Source: an uncultured Oscillibacter sp.
GTDB taxonomy: Bacteria; Bacillota; Clostridia; Oscillospirales; Oscillospiraceae
Direction of reading: 5' to 3'
DNA: 64,000 nt
Assembly: GCF_910584465.1 (NCBI RefSeq)
Contig: NZ_CAJUBK010000004.1
Coordinates: 1-64,000, forward strand
Made by a program: the position numbers and the translations under genes. Shown here piece by piece: positions 36,573-44,101 of the stretch (within the stretch, counting starts at the first letter, position 1; each line of letters opens with the position of its first letter). The notes under the pieces are model-generated. The model worked only from the letters and a program-made list of their open reading frames with translations. It ran no database searches and was not told the origin of the DNA.

Positions 36573-37496
36573 ATGTCTGACCCGCGTGCCTGCGTCATCC
36601 AAGACTTCCCCATCCCGGAGCGGACCTACTACGCCGCCCCGCCCGCCCAGTGGGACCGTCCTCCCGGCGCCGCCAGGCCCCGCCGCCTCGCGCCTCCCCG
36701 GCGCAGAGGCCGGAGGTCCCCCCTGCCGCTCCTGGCGCTGGCGGGGCTGACGCTGTTCCTCACCGGCTTCCTGCTGGGCCGGGCGGGGGCCGTGGGGGCC
36801 TCTCCCCCGGCGCTCCCCCTCTCCCGGCAGTCCGCCCCGGTCCCAGGGGAGCCGGAGGACGGCGGTCCCGTCCGCGTCCTGACCGTCCCCGGGGCAGTCC
36901 GCTCCGGAGGAGAGGACGGCGCCTCCGACCCTGAGGACTGGGCCCTGATCCTGGTCAACGGGGAGCACCCCCTGCCGGAGGACTTCCAAGTCCCGGCGTT
37001 CACCCGATTGGCGAACGGGCACTCCATCGACGAGCGGGCCTATCCGGACCTCCAGCGGATGATGGACGCCTGCCGGGCGGAGGGGCTGAGCCCCACCATC
37101 TGCTCCTCCTACCGGACGTGGGAGAAACAGGAGGAGCTGTTCGAACAAAAGGTCCTCTCCTGCCTCCCCGCGGCCTCTTCCCGGGAGGAGGCGGAGGAGC
37201 AGGCCGCCCTATGGGTGGCCCGCCCCGGCACCAGCGAGCACCAGGCGGGGCTGGCGGTGGATATCGTGGACAAGTCCTATCAGCTCCTGGACGAGGGCCA
37301 GGAGGAGACGGCGGTGCAGGCGTGGCTGATGGAGCACTGCGCCGAGTACGGCTTCATCCTCCGCTATCCCACGGACAAGAGCGCCCTCACCGGGGTGGGC
37401 TATGAGCCCTGGCACTACCGCTATGTAGGGGAGGAGGCCGCCCGGGAGATCATGAGCCGGGGGCTCTGCCTGGAGGAGTACGCAGGGACCGGCTGA
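36573..37496 (+). CDS. D-alanyl-D-alanine carboxypeptidase, M15B (VanY/DacB-like)
   Basis: A 307-residue protein; AAAGGAG precedes ATG 36573. An Arg/Pro-rich cytoplasmic tail (1-50) leads into one membrane helix (about 51-72) and a linker, then the M15B domain. That domain has CSSYRTWEKQEELFE (substrate Arg), PGTSEHQAGLAVDI (zinc His near 222 and Asp near 229) and EPWHYRYVG (catalytic Glu, zinc His near 281). The enzyme trims the terminal D-Ala of peptidoglycan stems outside the membrane. It lies behind a two-component system, as vanY does in glycopeptide clusters, but no vanH/A/B-type ligase genes are present; routine wall maintenance is more likely. Confidence 0.93.
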   Translation: MSDPRACVIQDFPIPERTYYAAPPAQWDRPPGAARPRRLAPPRRRGRRSPLPLLALAGLTLFLTGFLLGRAGAVGASPPALPLSRQSAPVPGEPEDGGPVRVLTVPGAVRSGGEDGASDPEDWALILVNGEHPLPEDFQVPAFTRLANGHSIDERAYPDLQRMMDACRAEGLSPTICSSYRTWEKQEELFEQKVLSCLPAASSREEAEEQAALWVARPGTSEHQAGLAVDIVDKSYQLLDEGQEETAVQAWLMEHCAEYGFILRYPTDKSALTGVGYEPWHYRYVGEEAAREIMSRGLCLEEYAGTG

Positions 37497-37504
37497 GCAG
37501 GGCC

Positions 37505-37584
37505 CCGGGGCTTTCGAAAGATCTTGGAAACTCCTGTTCAAAAAAAACGAGGGTGGATACTGACAGTATCCACTCTCGTTTTTC
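37505..37584 (+). terminator. Intrinsic terminator formed from a diverged dispersed-repeat copy (H)
   Basis: ACGAGGGTGGATACT/AGTATCCACTCTCGT forms a long stem (about 37548-37580) followed by TTTT. The bases before it (CTTGGAAACTCC, GTTCAAAAAAAACGA) match the end of stem ii and the start of stem iii of the dispersed repeat. Here stem iii has a new sequence but is still paired. The copy is sense, 9 nt after the stop codon. Confidence 0.7.
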
Positions 37585-37604
37585 CCTTGTCATTTATTTT
37601 TCTC

Positions 37605-37633
37605 TTGTCATCCATTCGTGAGTGTGGTACAAT
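37605..37633 (+). promoter_or_regulatory. Promoter of the structured RNA / lipoprotein
   Basis: TTGTCA (37605-37610), a 17-bp spacer and TACAAT (37628-37633). The predicted start, near 37640, coincides with the 5' arm of the RNA's closing stem. Confidence 0.75.
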
Positions 37634-37638
37634 CAGCG

Positions 37639-37808
37639 TGCGACACAACCGAATGATCATCTATGCGAGTGTGCATTTTACCTTTGGTAAAAATGCAGGC
37701 TCTGCTTTCGCATTCGCATGGATGATCCACATGGATGTTTGAAAGGTTGTGTCGCAGCAATCGGAGCTATGTGTTTTTCGGTGCGCAGCTTCGGCTGCGT
37801 ACTTTTTT
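37639..37808 (+). ncRNA. Unidentified structured RNA (sRNA or leader) ending in an intrinsic terminator
   Basis: The stretch folds almost completely. Stem P1 is TGCGACACAACC (37639-37650) with GGTTGTGTCGCA (37745-37756), 12 of 12 pairs. P2 is a 17-bp helix between 37655-37671 and 37711-37727 with two G-U pairs. P3 is TGCATTTTACC (37672-37682) with GGTAAAAATGCA (37686-37697) and one bulged A. Single strands of 13 nt (37698-37710) and 17 nt (37728-37744) lie only on the 3' side. The terminator GTGCGCAGC-ttcg-GCTGCGTAC-TTTTTT is at 37781-37808. A good promoter starts it, and the lipoprotein gene begins 74 nt after the terminator. It is either a free sRNA of about 170 nt or an attenuating leader. 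I found no signature of 6S RNA, SRP RNA, T-box or a known riboswitch. Confidence 0.7.
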
Positions 37809-37882
37809 CATGTATTTATTACGGGAGCCAGTTGGACAGCCAACTATCCCGTTATAAAAATAAAAACGAAGGATGTATGATC

Positions 37883-38542
37883 ATGAAAAAACTATTCGCA
37901 TCGCTTTTGGCAGTCATGCTGCTAACGCTCCCTGCCTGCACTGGCGCGAACGACCCAGCACAGACCGATGTCCCCAACGCAGATGCTCCTGCCCAGACGG
38001 ATGCTCCCAACGCTGACGCCGAGGTCCAATATGACTATCTCTTGAAAGCGGGCGAGATGACAGAGGTCTACGATGTTATTTTTGAAAAAATGGTCACCGT
38101 CACAGTCGACCCAGCCAGCACGCGCGATGCCGCTGATGAGCTGCGGAGCAACATCGTATTCGATGACTGCGTCTTCAACGGCGGCCTAACGGTCGTTGGT
38201 GATTTCCATGCGATGGTCCGCTTGGGCGGCGGCTGCTCTTTCGGTGACGGCTCCGTCGTCACCTGCAAGGAAGTTACCTCCGGCATTGCCAAAGAAGCTA
38301 CGATGGACGATAACTTTGTCAAGATCTTTGTCGGCTGTGAGGGAGTTACCGTAGAGACAAGATCCGCTGTCGGTGTAGTGACCGGCGATCCTGACTTCGT
38401 GTTTAATGGCACTACTTACAGTAAGGCAGAGATTGCACCGGATGCTGATTACTTGGGGATATATAGCCTGTACGAGAACGATTCCATGGCATACATCAAA
38501 CTTGCTCTCGGAGAAGATGACAGCGTGGAATTTTTAGATTGA
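37883..38542 (+). CDS. Small lipoprotein of unknown function, AT-richer than its surroundings
   Basis: A 219-residue protein; ATG 37883 (MKKLFASLLAVML) follows AAGGA. The lipobox LPAC puts the lipidated Cys near residue 19. A spacer repeats a short unit (TDVPNADAPAQ, TDAPNADAE). The mature domain (about 55-219) is acidic and beta-rich, with paired Cys residues (DDCVFNGG, GGGCSFGDG, VTCKE). Its codon use is clearly less GC-biased than the neighbouring genes, which suggests horizontal origin. The stretch YDYLLKAGEMTEVYDVIFEK recalls nothing specific. It lies behind the structured RNA, and a truncated repeat follows it. Confidence 0.75.
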   Translation: MKKLFASLLAVMLLTLPACTGANDPAQTDVPNADAPAQTDAPNADAEVQYDYLLKAGEMTEVYDVIFEKMVTVTVDPASTRDAADELRSNIVFDDCVFNGGLTVVGDFHAMVRLGGGCSFGDGSVVTCKEVTSGIAKEATMDDNFVKIFVGCEGVTVETRSAVGVVTGDPDFVFNGTTYSKAEIAPDADYLGIYSLYENDSMAYIKLALGEDDSVEFLD

Positions 38543-38574
38543 GCAGACAGCAGCAAACAGTCCCTACCTTTTAG

Positions 38575-38743
38575 CGGCAGGCTGTGCAAGTTTCCGGGAC
38601 TTTCAAAAAAGTCCTGGAAACTTATCCATCAAAAACGAAAGGGACCCCTCCTGGGTCCCTCTCGTGACTCTCCCCCTTCCCGTCGACGGGGGCTCCCACT
38701 GCTTTTTCGCTGCTCTGAGGAGGACGCCTGGGGGCGTCCTCCT
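38575..38743 (+). repeat. Dispersed three-hairpin repeat, copy E (5'-truncated)
   Basis: The core starts inside stem i (only its 3' arm remains, about 38575) and ends at 38717. Stem ii pairs AAGTTTCCGGGAC/GTCCTGGAAACTT and stem iii AGGGACCC/GGGTCCCT. The outer hairpin AGGAGGACGCC/GGCGTCCTCCT is at 38718-38743. No left hairpin copy is present, consistent with a deletion of the left end. It is sense, about 33 nt after the lipoprotein stop. Confidence 0.85.
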
Positions 38744-38754
38744 TTCCTCGTCCT

Positions 38755-39390
38755 TCAGCGCTTCTCCAGATGGTCCGCCAGGCGCTTCAGCATGGTGCAC
38801 AGCTGCTGCCGCGTGACGTCCCGCCCCAGGCCCAGATCGCCGGAGGCGTCCCCGGCCAGGATGCCGTTCCGCACGGCCCACTCCACGCCCTCCCGGTGGG
38901 CGGGGCTGGGGATGTTGTCCATATGCGCGTCCTCCTTTCGCCGGTCCGGCCGGATGTAGGCCGTGACCGCGGATGTTTTGCGGGTCCTGCGGCAGACCAT
39001 GCCGCCGTTGGACTGGCTCCCGGCCGCGCCGGGGGACGTGTTGCCCTCGATGGCAGTGATGGTGCCTTTGCCCACAGATTCCACGATGCCGGTGTGCCCG
39101 AAGTCATAGATGACGATGTCCCCCGGCCGGGGCGTCTCGGCCACGCAGTCCGGCCGCTTCGACCGGTACCAGCCCAGCAGGCCGGAACAGGAGGCCGTCT
39201 TATAGGGCAGCGCCTCCCCCGCCTTGTCGAAGGCCCACTGGACGAAGGCCATGCACCAGGGGTAGGCGGCCCCCGAGACCGCCCGGCCATAGTACCAGGT
39301 GTTGTACTTGACCCGGTTGGAGTTCGCCGGGGACTCCTTCACGCCCAGCTCCGCCCTCGCGGCGGCGAGCACCCGCTCAGCCGGCGTCAT
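38755..39390 (-). CDS. CHAP-domain peptidoglycan hydrolase (phage-type endolysin)
   Basis: A 211-residue protein. The CHAP domain (about 5-145) has the catalytic Cys in AYPWCMAFVQWAFDKAG (about 46) and the His in YDFGHTGIVESVG (about 98), followed by ITAIEGNTS. A C-terminal segment (about 160-208), starting PSPAHREGVEWAVRNGILAG and continuing GRDVTRQQLCTMLKRLADHL, looks like an SLH-type or wall-targeting tail. It overlaps the holin gene by 14 nt. The order XhlA-like, holin, endolysin is the standard phage lysis set, but no phage structural or integrase genes lie in this window. Confidence 0.88.
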   Translation of the reverse strand: MTPAERVLAAARAELGVKESPANSNRVKYNTWYYGRAVSGAAYPWCMAFVQWAFDKAGEALPYKTASCSGLLGWYRSKRPDCVAETPRPGDIVIYDFGHTGIVESVGKGTITAIEGNTSPGAAGSQSNGGMVCRRTRKTSAVTAYIRPDRRKEDAHMDNIPSPAHREGVEWAVRNGILAGDASGDLGLGRDVTRQQLCTMLKRLADHLEKR

Positions 39391-39592
39391 CGTCCCCGCC
39401 CTCCTGCGTCCCTCGGGCCCTTTGGCTCTGGGTCCCGAAATAGAACGCGATCACCACCGCGTACACCGTCATGAAATCCTGGCTGACGCTCCCACCCACC
39501 GCCATGCAGGCGAACACGGCCGTCAGCGTCAGCGTCACCAGGCTCTTCACGCTGAGGAGGTTCCCCAGCCGTTCGACGATCGTTCGATCCAT
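39377..39592 (-). CDS. Phage-type holin
   Basis: A 71-residue protein; ATG 39592 (MDRTIVERLGNLL) follows GAAGGAG about ten bases upstream. Two hydrophobic helices (about 15-33 and 38-54) are followed by a charged tail (QRARGTQEGGDDDA), as in small clostridial phage holins (VSQDFMTVYAVVIAFYFG is typical). It would form the membrane lesion that releases or activates the overlapping endolysin. It overlaps the downstream CHAP gene, so the two are translated together. The 131 nt upstream of it are GC-rich without features. Confidence 0.85.
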   Translation of the reverse strand: MDRTIVERLGNLLSVKSLVTLTLTAVFACMAVGGSVSQDFMTVYAVVIAFYFGTQSQRARGTQEGGDDDAG

Positions 39593-39723
39593 ATCCCGAT
39601 ATCCTCTCCTTCCCATATCCGGTCCTCCCATGGGGCCCTGCCGGTCCCGGCCCCTGCCCTCCGCGGGGCCGGGACCATGGACGCCGCGCCGGTTCGCGGC
39701 GCCGTCCTCCGTCCGATCCGCCT

Positions 39724-40029
39724 TCATAAGCCCGCCTCCGCCAGCAAAAGGGCGACCGCCGCCGCGCAGACGGCCCAGACGGCCCTCTCCACCAGGCCGT
39801 CCCAGCGCCTGGCGGGCTTGGCCTCCAGGGCGTCCACCTTGTGGGCCAGCGTGTCCAGCTTCTCCATGATGGCGTCGTATTGGGTGTTTTGGACGGCGTT
39901 GATGGTCTCCACCCGGCTCAGCCGGTCCCGGAGCTCCTTGTGGCCTTCCCCGTTCTGCCGCTGGAGGTCCTCCACCTGCCGCTCCAGCCGGACCAGGTCC
40001 GCGCAGGGCTCGGCGCATCTCTCGTTCAT
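39724..40029 (-). CDS. XhlA-like haemolysin/holin-accessory protein
   Basis: A 101-residue protein; ATG 40029 (MNERCAEPCADLVRLE) lies behind AAAGGAGAGGGAG. A coiled coil (about 15-70: LERQVEDLQRQNGEGHKELRD, then LSRVETINAVQNTQYDAIMEKLD) precedes one C-terminal membrane helix (WAVCAAAVALLLAEAGL). This is the XhlA layout known from PBSX-type phage lysis modules. It starts the short lysis cassette; an ATGA overlap links it to a small upstream frame. Confidence 0.75.
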   Translation of the reverse strand: MNERCAEPCADLVRLERQVEDLQRQNGEGHKELRDRLSRVETINAVQNTQYDAIMEKLDTLAHKVDALEAKPARRWDGLVERAVWAVCAAAVALLLAEAGL

Positions 40030-40232
40030 GCTCCCTCTCCTTTCCAAGTCCCGCCGCCGCCCGGCCCGCGGGGCCGCTCCCCGCGCTCCCCGGCCGGTGC
40101 GGGGCTCATGGAGCGGTCCCGGCCCTCCGCCGTTGCATGCCCCCGTGCAACGCCCCCTCCCGCGCGGCGGCGGCTTACGTCATAAGATGTCGGGGCCGCC
40201 TCCCCGCCGGGCTGTCGATCCACGATCTTCAC
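40026..40232 (-). CDS. Possible small protein coupled to the lysis cassette
   Basis: A 68-codon frame starting GTG 40232, six bases after GAGGGAG, and ending in TGA that overlaps the ATG of the XhlA-like gene. The product starts VKIVDRQPGGEAAPTSYDV and becomes Arg/Gly/Pro-rich, with no recognised domain. Ribosome binding site and overlap favour translation; the low-complexity composition argues against. It may be the decayed end of a phage gene. Confidence 0.35.
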   Translation of the reverse strand: MKIVDRQPGGEAAPTSYDVSRRRAGGGVARGHATAEGRDRSMSPAPAGERGERPRGPGGGGTWKGEGA

Positions 40233-40265
40233 GAATATCTCCCTCTTTTTTCTCCAAAGCGGCCC

Positions 40266-40294
40266 TTGCTTTTGCCGGCGGGCTCCGCTACAAT
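40266..40294 (+). promoter_or_regulatory. Promoter of the 83-residue protein gene
   Basis: TTGCTT (40266-40271), a 17-bp spacer and TACAAT (40289-40294), followed 26 bp later by AGGAGG. Confidence 0.7.
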
Positions 40295-40331
40295 ATATAG
40301 CAGTCGTTTGTGATTAGGATAGGAGGATATT

Positions 40332-40583
40332 GTGGATATGGAATTGGGTTACGATCCGCTTTGGGACGAACAGGGCCGGCTCCGGCAGGGCTGCACCGTG
40401 GGCGAGGCGCTGGCCTGGATGACGAGGTTCGGCGGCCGCACCGCCGGAGAATCGGTCTGTATCAACGGTGTAGGCTATAAGATCGGACGCCTGCTCTACG
40501 GACCGGAGCGGCCCGCCGTGGCGGACAAGCCCATCTCCCGGGTCTATGACGGCTATTACCGGCAGCTGAATTTCAGCGTGTGA
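40332..40583 (+). CDS. Small protein of unknown function
   Basis: An 83-residue soluble protein. GTG 40332 is five bases after AGGAGG (40321-40326); ATG 40338 is the alternative start. It is mildly acidic and folded-looking, with CTVGEALAWMTRFGGRTAGE, SVCINGVGYKIGRLLYGPE and a C-terminal ISRVYDGYYRQLNFSV. I do not recognise it. It has its own clear promoter and is followed by a second promoter for the hybrid kinase, so it is an independent unit. It could be a small regulatory or phage-derived protein. Confidence 0.65.
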   Translation: MDMELGYDPLWDEQGRLRQGCTVGEALAWMTRFGGRTAGESVCINGVGYKIGRLLYGPERPAVADKPISRVYDGYYRQLNFSV

Positions 40584-40650
40584 GGACGAGCACAGGGGCG
40601 CACGGGCGAAGACCGCGCGCCTCTTCCTTCTATGAGATCGGATCACATGG

Positions 40651-40679
40651 TTGACACCTGCTCCCGCAGTCGTTAAAAT
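40651..40679 (+). promoter_or_regulatory. Promoter of the hybrid sensor kinase gene
   Basis: TTGACA (40651-40656), a 17-bp spacer and TAAAAT (40674-40679), about 75 bp before the start codon. Confidence 0.75.
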
Positions 40680-40755
40680 ATAAGCTGAGTATGAGGCCGG
40701 CGGGCTGTTGTTCCAGGCCCGCCCGAAACGCGCAGCCATATGGAGGAGAACGCCT

Positions 40756-43700
40756 ATGTATCATTGCCATCTGCGGCTCTATCTCGCCAGCCGCCAGCGG
40801 GAGCTGTTCGCCCCCCTCCGGGAGGCCGCTCCCCTCGACCGTTTCACGCATACGTTCCTGGAGAGCGAGACGCCGGACCCGGCCCTCGCCGCCCAGGCCG
40901 ACGCGGTCTTCGCCGACCTCCGGGACCTGGACGCCGCAGCCGCGGTCCGGGCCCTCTCGGATACGCGGGGAGAGCTGATCGTCCTGGCGGAGCGCCCCCA
41001 GCTGGAGGCTTTGGGAGATCTGGAGGATCTGTATCCCGCCGTGTCGGACATCTGGATCTTGCCCATGAGCGGCGGAGAGCTGGGCTTCCGCTTCCGGAAA
41101 TGGCAGCAGGCGCGCAGACAGGACCGGGACCTCTGGGAGACCTCCCAATTCCTGGAGACCGCCATCAACAGCGTCCCCAACCTGGTCTGGTACAAGACCA
41201 AGGACGGCATCCACGAAAAGGTGAACGACAGCTTCTGCGAGACCGTGGGCAAGACCCGTGAGCAGGTCCAGGGCCGGGGCCACGCGTACATCTGGGACGT
41301 GGACCGGGACGATCCGGCCTGCATCGAATCCGAGCGCATCGTCATGGAGACCCGCCGGACCTGCGTATCCGAGGAGACCATCCGGACCGGCGGGGGCACC
41401 CGCCTCCTGACGACCTACAAGTCCCCGCTCTACGATGTGGACGGCAGCGTGATGGGCACCTTGGGCGTGGCCATCGACGTGACGAAGGAGCGGGCCTATG
41501 AGGAGGAGCTGAAACGGGAGAACCGCGCCCTGGAGACCCTGTTCACCACCATGGACTGCGGCGTCATGTGCCACAGCCTGGACGGCAGGCGCATCCTCAG
41601 CGTCAACCGGGCCGCCCTGGAGATCCTGGGCTTCGAGTCCGAGGCGGCGCTGGCCCAGGCCGGGTTCGACACCATCGCCGCCTCCGTGCTGGACGAGGAC
41701 CGGGAGAAGCTGGTCTCCTGCATCCGCTCCCTGAAAAACGTGGGGGACAGCGTCAGCGTGGAATACCGGGTCCTCCATACCAACGGGGATCTGATCCACG
41801 TGATGGGCAACGTGAAGCTGATGGAAGAGGACGGCGAGCTGTTCTACCAGCGCTTCCTCCTGGACTGCACCGCCCAGAAGCAGCGGGAGCGGGAAGAGGA
41901 GCTCCGCAAAGAGCGCCGCCACCAGGAGCTGGTCCAGGCCCTGAGCGTGGACTACAACCTCGTCTGCTACTTCGATCTGGACAGCGGACAGGGCAATGTC
42001 CTGCGGACCAACGTCTGTCCTTACGGCCTGCTGGACAGCCTCTTCTCCGGGGACCTCACCATAGAGGCGTGCATGGAGGACTACATCCAGACCTGCGTCT
42101 ACGTGGACGACCGGGAGCTCCTGCAGCAGATCTTCACCAGGGAGCGCCTGAAAGAGGAGCTGGCCTACCGGGGGCTCTACTACCTCAACTACCGCACCAT
42201 CTGCGGCGGCGAGGTCCGCTATTTCCAGATGAAGGCCGTGCCCATCGGGGACTGGAGGACCAGCCACGGCGTGGTCGTCGGCTTTCGCAGCGTGGATGAG
42301 GAGACCCGGGCGGAGATGGAGAAGAAGAGCCTCCTGGAGGACGCCCTCTCCCAGGCCAACCGGGCCAACAAGGCCAAGAGCGTCTTCCTCTCCAACATGT
42401 CCCACGACATCCGCACCCCCATGAACGCCATCATCGGCTTCACCGCCCTGGCCTCCACCCACATCGACGACCAGGAGCGGGTGAAGGAATACCTGAAGAA
42501 GATCATGACCTCCGGCAACCACCTGCTGAGCCTGATCAACGACGTGCTGGACATGAGCCGCATCGAGAGCGGCAAGATGTACCTGGACGAGAAGCCCTGC
42601 TCCCTGCCGGACATCCTCCACGGCCTGCGGAGCATCGTCCAGGCCGACGTCCACGCCAAGCAGCTGGAGCTGTACATGGACGCCGTGGACGTGCTCCATG
42701 AGGACATCCTCTGCGACCGCCTGCGGCTGAACCAGATCTTGCTGAACCTCCTCAGCAACTCCATCAAGTACACCCCCGCCGGGGGCATCGTCAGCATCCG
42801 GGTGACGGAGAAGCCCTCGGCCCCGGCGGGCCACGCCGCCTATGAGTTCTGCATCAAGGACACCGGCATCGGCATGAGCCAGGAGTTCGTCTCCCACATC
42901 TTCGAGCCCTTCGAGCGGGAACAGAACTCCACCATCAGCGGCATCCAGGGCACCGGCCTGGGCATGGCCATCACGAAGAACATCGTGGACATGATGAACG
43001 GCTCCATCCACGTCCAGAGCCGCCAGGGCGCGGGGACGGAGTTCTTCGTGGACCTCACGTTCCGCCTCTGCTCCGAGGAGAAGGAGCCTACCACCATCCC
43101 CGAGCTGACCGGCTGCCGGGCCCTGGTGGTGGACGATGATTTCAACACCTGTGACAGCGTCTCCTGCATGCTCCAACAGATCGGCATGCGGGCGGAGTGG
43201 ACCCTCTCCGGCAAGGAGGCGGTGCTCCGCACCCGCCAGGCCATCATGCGGGAGGACCATTACTGCGTCTATGTCATCGACTGGCTCCTCCCGGACATGA
43301 ACGGCATCGAGGTCGCCCGGCGCATCCGCAAGGAATGCGGCGAAGAAGTCCCCATCATCGTCCTCACCGCTTACGACTGGGCCGACATCGAGGACGAGGC
43401 CAGGGAGGCCGGGATCACCGCCTTCTGCGGCAAGCCCCTGTTCCTCTCGGAGCTGCGGGACTGCCTGCTCACCATCGTCAGCGCGGAGGAGGCGCCGGCG
43501 GAGGACGGCGCGCCCCTCCCGGCGTCGGCCCTGGGCCGCATCCTGCTGGCGGAGGACAACGAGCTCAACCAGGAGATCGCCCAGGCCATCTTGGAGGAGG
43601 CGGGCTTCAAAGTGGAGATCGCGGAGAACGGGCGGACCGCCCTGGAGATGCTGACGCGCTCTCAGCCGGGCCATTACCAGCTGGTGCTGATGGACATCCA

Positions 43701-43929
43701 GATGCCCGTCATGAACGGCTATGAGACCGCCAGGGCCATCCGGTCCCTGGAGACGGCGGGACTGCGGGACATCCCCATCCTGGCCATGACGGCCAACGCC
43801 TTCGAGGAGGACAAACAGACCGCCCTCAAATGCGGCATGAACGGCCACATCTCCAAGCCCATCGACATCGACAAGCTGCTGGAGACCCTGGAGGACGTGC
43901 TGAAGCAAAAGCAGGTTTTCCATGAATGA
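40756..43929 (+). CDS. Hybrid sensor histidine kinase with PAS domains and two receiver domains
   Basis: A 1057-residue protein; ATG 40756 (MYHCHLRLYLASRQ) is preceded by GGAGGAG. It has no membrane helix, so it is cytoplasmic. Order: an N-terminal receiver-like region without conserved Asp (about 1-120); PAS (about 140-265, LETAINSVPNLVWYKTKDG); PAS (about 270-395); a further sensing region (about 400-530); a phosphoacceptor His in MSHDIRTPMNAIIGF (about 552); ATPase (NLLSNSIKYTP, GTGLGMAITKNIVDMMNG); receiver 1 (VIDWLLPDMNG); receiver 2 (LVLMDIQMPVMNG). The C-terminal receiver pair suggests a phosphorelay or a cyclic-dinucleotide-type output elsewhere. No response regulator with a DNA-binding domain lies next to it. 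Confidence 0.92.
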   Translation: MYHCHLRLYLASRQRELFAPLREAAPLDRFTHTFLESETPDPALAAQADAVFADLRDLDAAAAVRALSDTRGELIVLAERPQLEALGDLEDLYPAVSDIWILPMSGGELGFRFRKWQQARRQDRDLWETSQFLETAINSVPNLVWYKTKDGIHEKVNDSFCETVGKTREQVQGRGHAYIWDVDRDDPACIESERIVMETRRTCVSEETIRTGGGTRLLTTYKSPLYDVDGSVMGTLGVAIDVTKERAYEEELKRENRALETLFTTMDCGVMCHSLDGRRILSVNRAALEILGFESEAALAQAGFDTIAASVLDEDREKLVSCIRSLKNVGDSVSVEYRVLHTNGDLIHVMGNVKLMEEDGELFYQRFLLDCTAQKQREREEELRKERRHQELVQALSVDYNLVCYFDLDSGQGNVLRTNVCPYGLLDSLFSGDLTIEACMEDYIQTCVYVDDRELLQQIFTRERLKEELAYRGLYYLNYRTICGGEVRYFQMKAVPIGDWRTSHGVVVGFRSVDEETRAEMEKKSLLEDALSQANRANKAKSVFLSNMSHDIRTPMNAIIGFTALASTHIDDQERVKEYLKKIMTSGNHLLSLINDVLDMSRIESGKMYLDEKPCSLPDILHGLRSIVQADVHAKQLELYMDAVDVLHEDILCDRLRLNQILLNLLSNSIKYTPAGGIVSIRVTEKPSAPAGHAAYEFCIKDTGIGMSQEFVSHIFEPFEREQNSTISGIQGTGLGMAITKNIVDMMNGSIHVQSRQGAGTEFFVDLTFRLCSEEKEPTTIPELTGCRALVVDDDFNTCDSVSCMLQQIGMRAEWTLSGKEAVLRTRQAIMREDHYCVYVIDWLLPDMNGIEVARRIRKECGEEVPIIVLTAYDWADIEDEAREAGITAFCGKPLFLSELRDCLLTIVSAEEAPAEDGAPLPASALGRILLAEDNELNQEIAQAILEEAGFKVEIAENGRTALEMLTRSQPGHYQLVLMDIQMPVMNGYETARAIRSLETAGLRDIPILAMTANAFEEDKQTALKCGMNGHISKPIDIDKLLETLEDVLKQKQVFHE

Positions 43930-43931
43930 GG

Positions 43932-43966
43932 GACGGGCGAGAGGCGGATGCCTCTCGCCCGTCTTT
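43932..43966 (+). terminator. Intrinsic terminator of the hybrid kinase gene
   Basis: GACGGGCGAGAGGC-ggat-GCCTCTCGCCCGTC followed by TTTC, starting three bases after the stop codon. Confidence 0.75.
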
Positions 43967-44057
43967 CATGTCGTCCCGCCTCACGCCGCGCCCCCGCCCC
44001 GGCCCATCGCCGGGCGGTCAGGGCCGGGGCGCTCCGGCCCGCCCCAAAGAACGCACC

Positions 44058-44090
44058 GGGAGCCTGGGCGGCTTTGCCGCCCAGGCTCCC
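44058..44090 (-). terminator. Strong hairpin after rsfS
   Basis: A 15-bp perfect stem, GGGAGCCTGGGCGGC/GCCGCCCAGGCTCCC with a 3-nt loop, lies 11 nt beyond the rsfS stop. No T-run follows on either strand, so it may act as a transcript end stabiliser rather than a full intrinsic terminator. Confidence 0.5.
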
Positions 44091-44101
44091 TGCGATCCCC
44101 A

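Noticed and set aside
33646..37496. Glycopeptide (vancomycin) resistance cluster
   Set aside because: A two-component system and a VanY-like peptidase are present, but there is no D-Ala-D-Lac or D-Ala-D-Ser ligase and no VanH; the M15D peptidase is 30 kb away in another cluster.
37639..37808. 6S RNA, small SRP RNA or T-box leader as identity of the structured RNA
   Set aside because: There is no large symmetric central bubble (6S), no GGAA-type loop with the SRP asymmetric loop, and no specifier or T-box sequence.
38755..40232. Complete prophage
   Set aside because: Only lysis genes are present; no integrase, terminase, capsid, tail or attachment sites are seen nearby.
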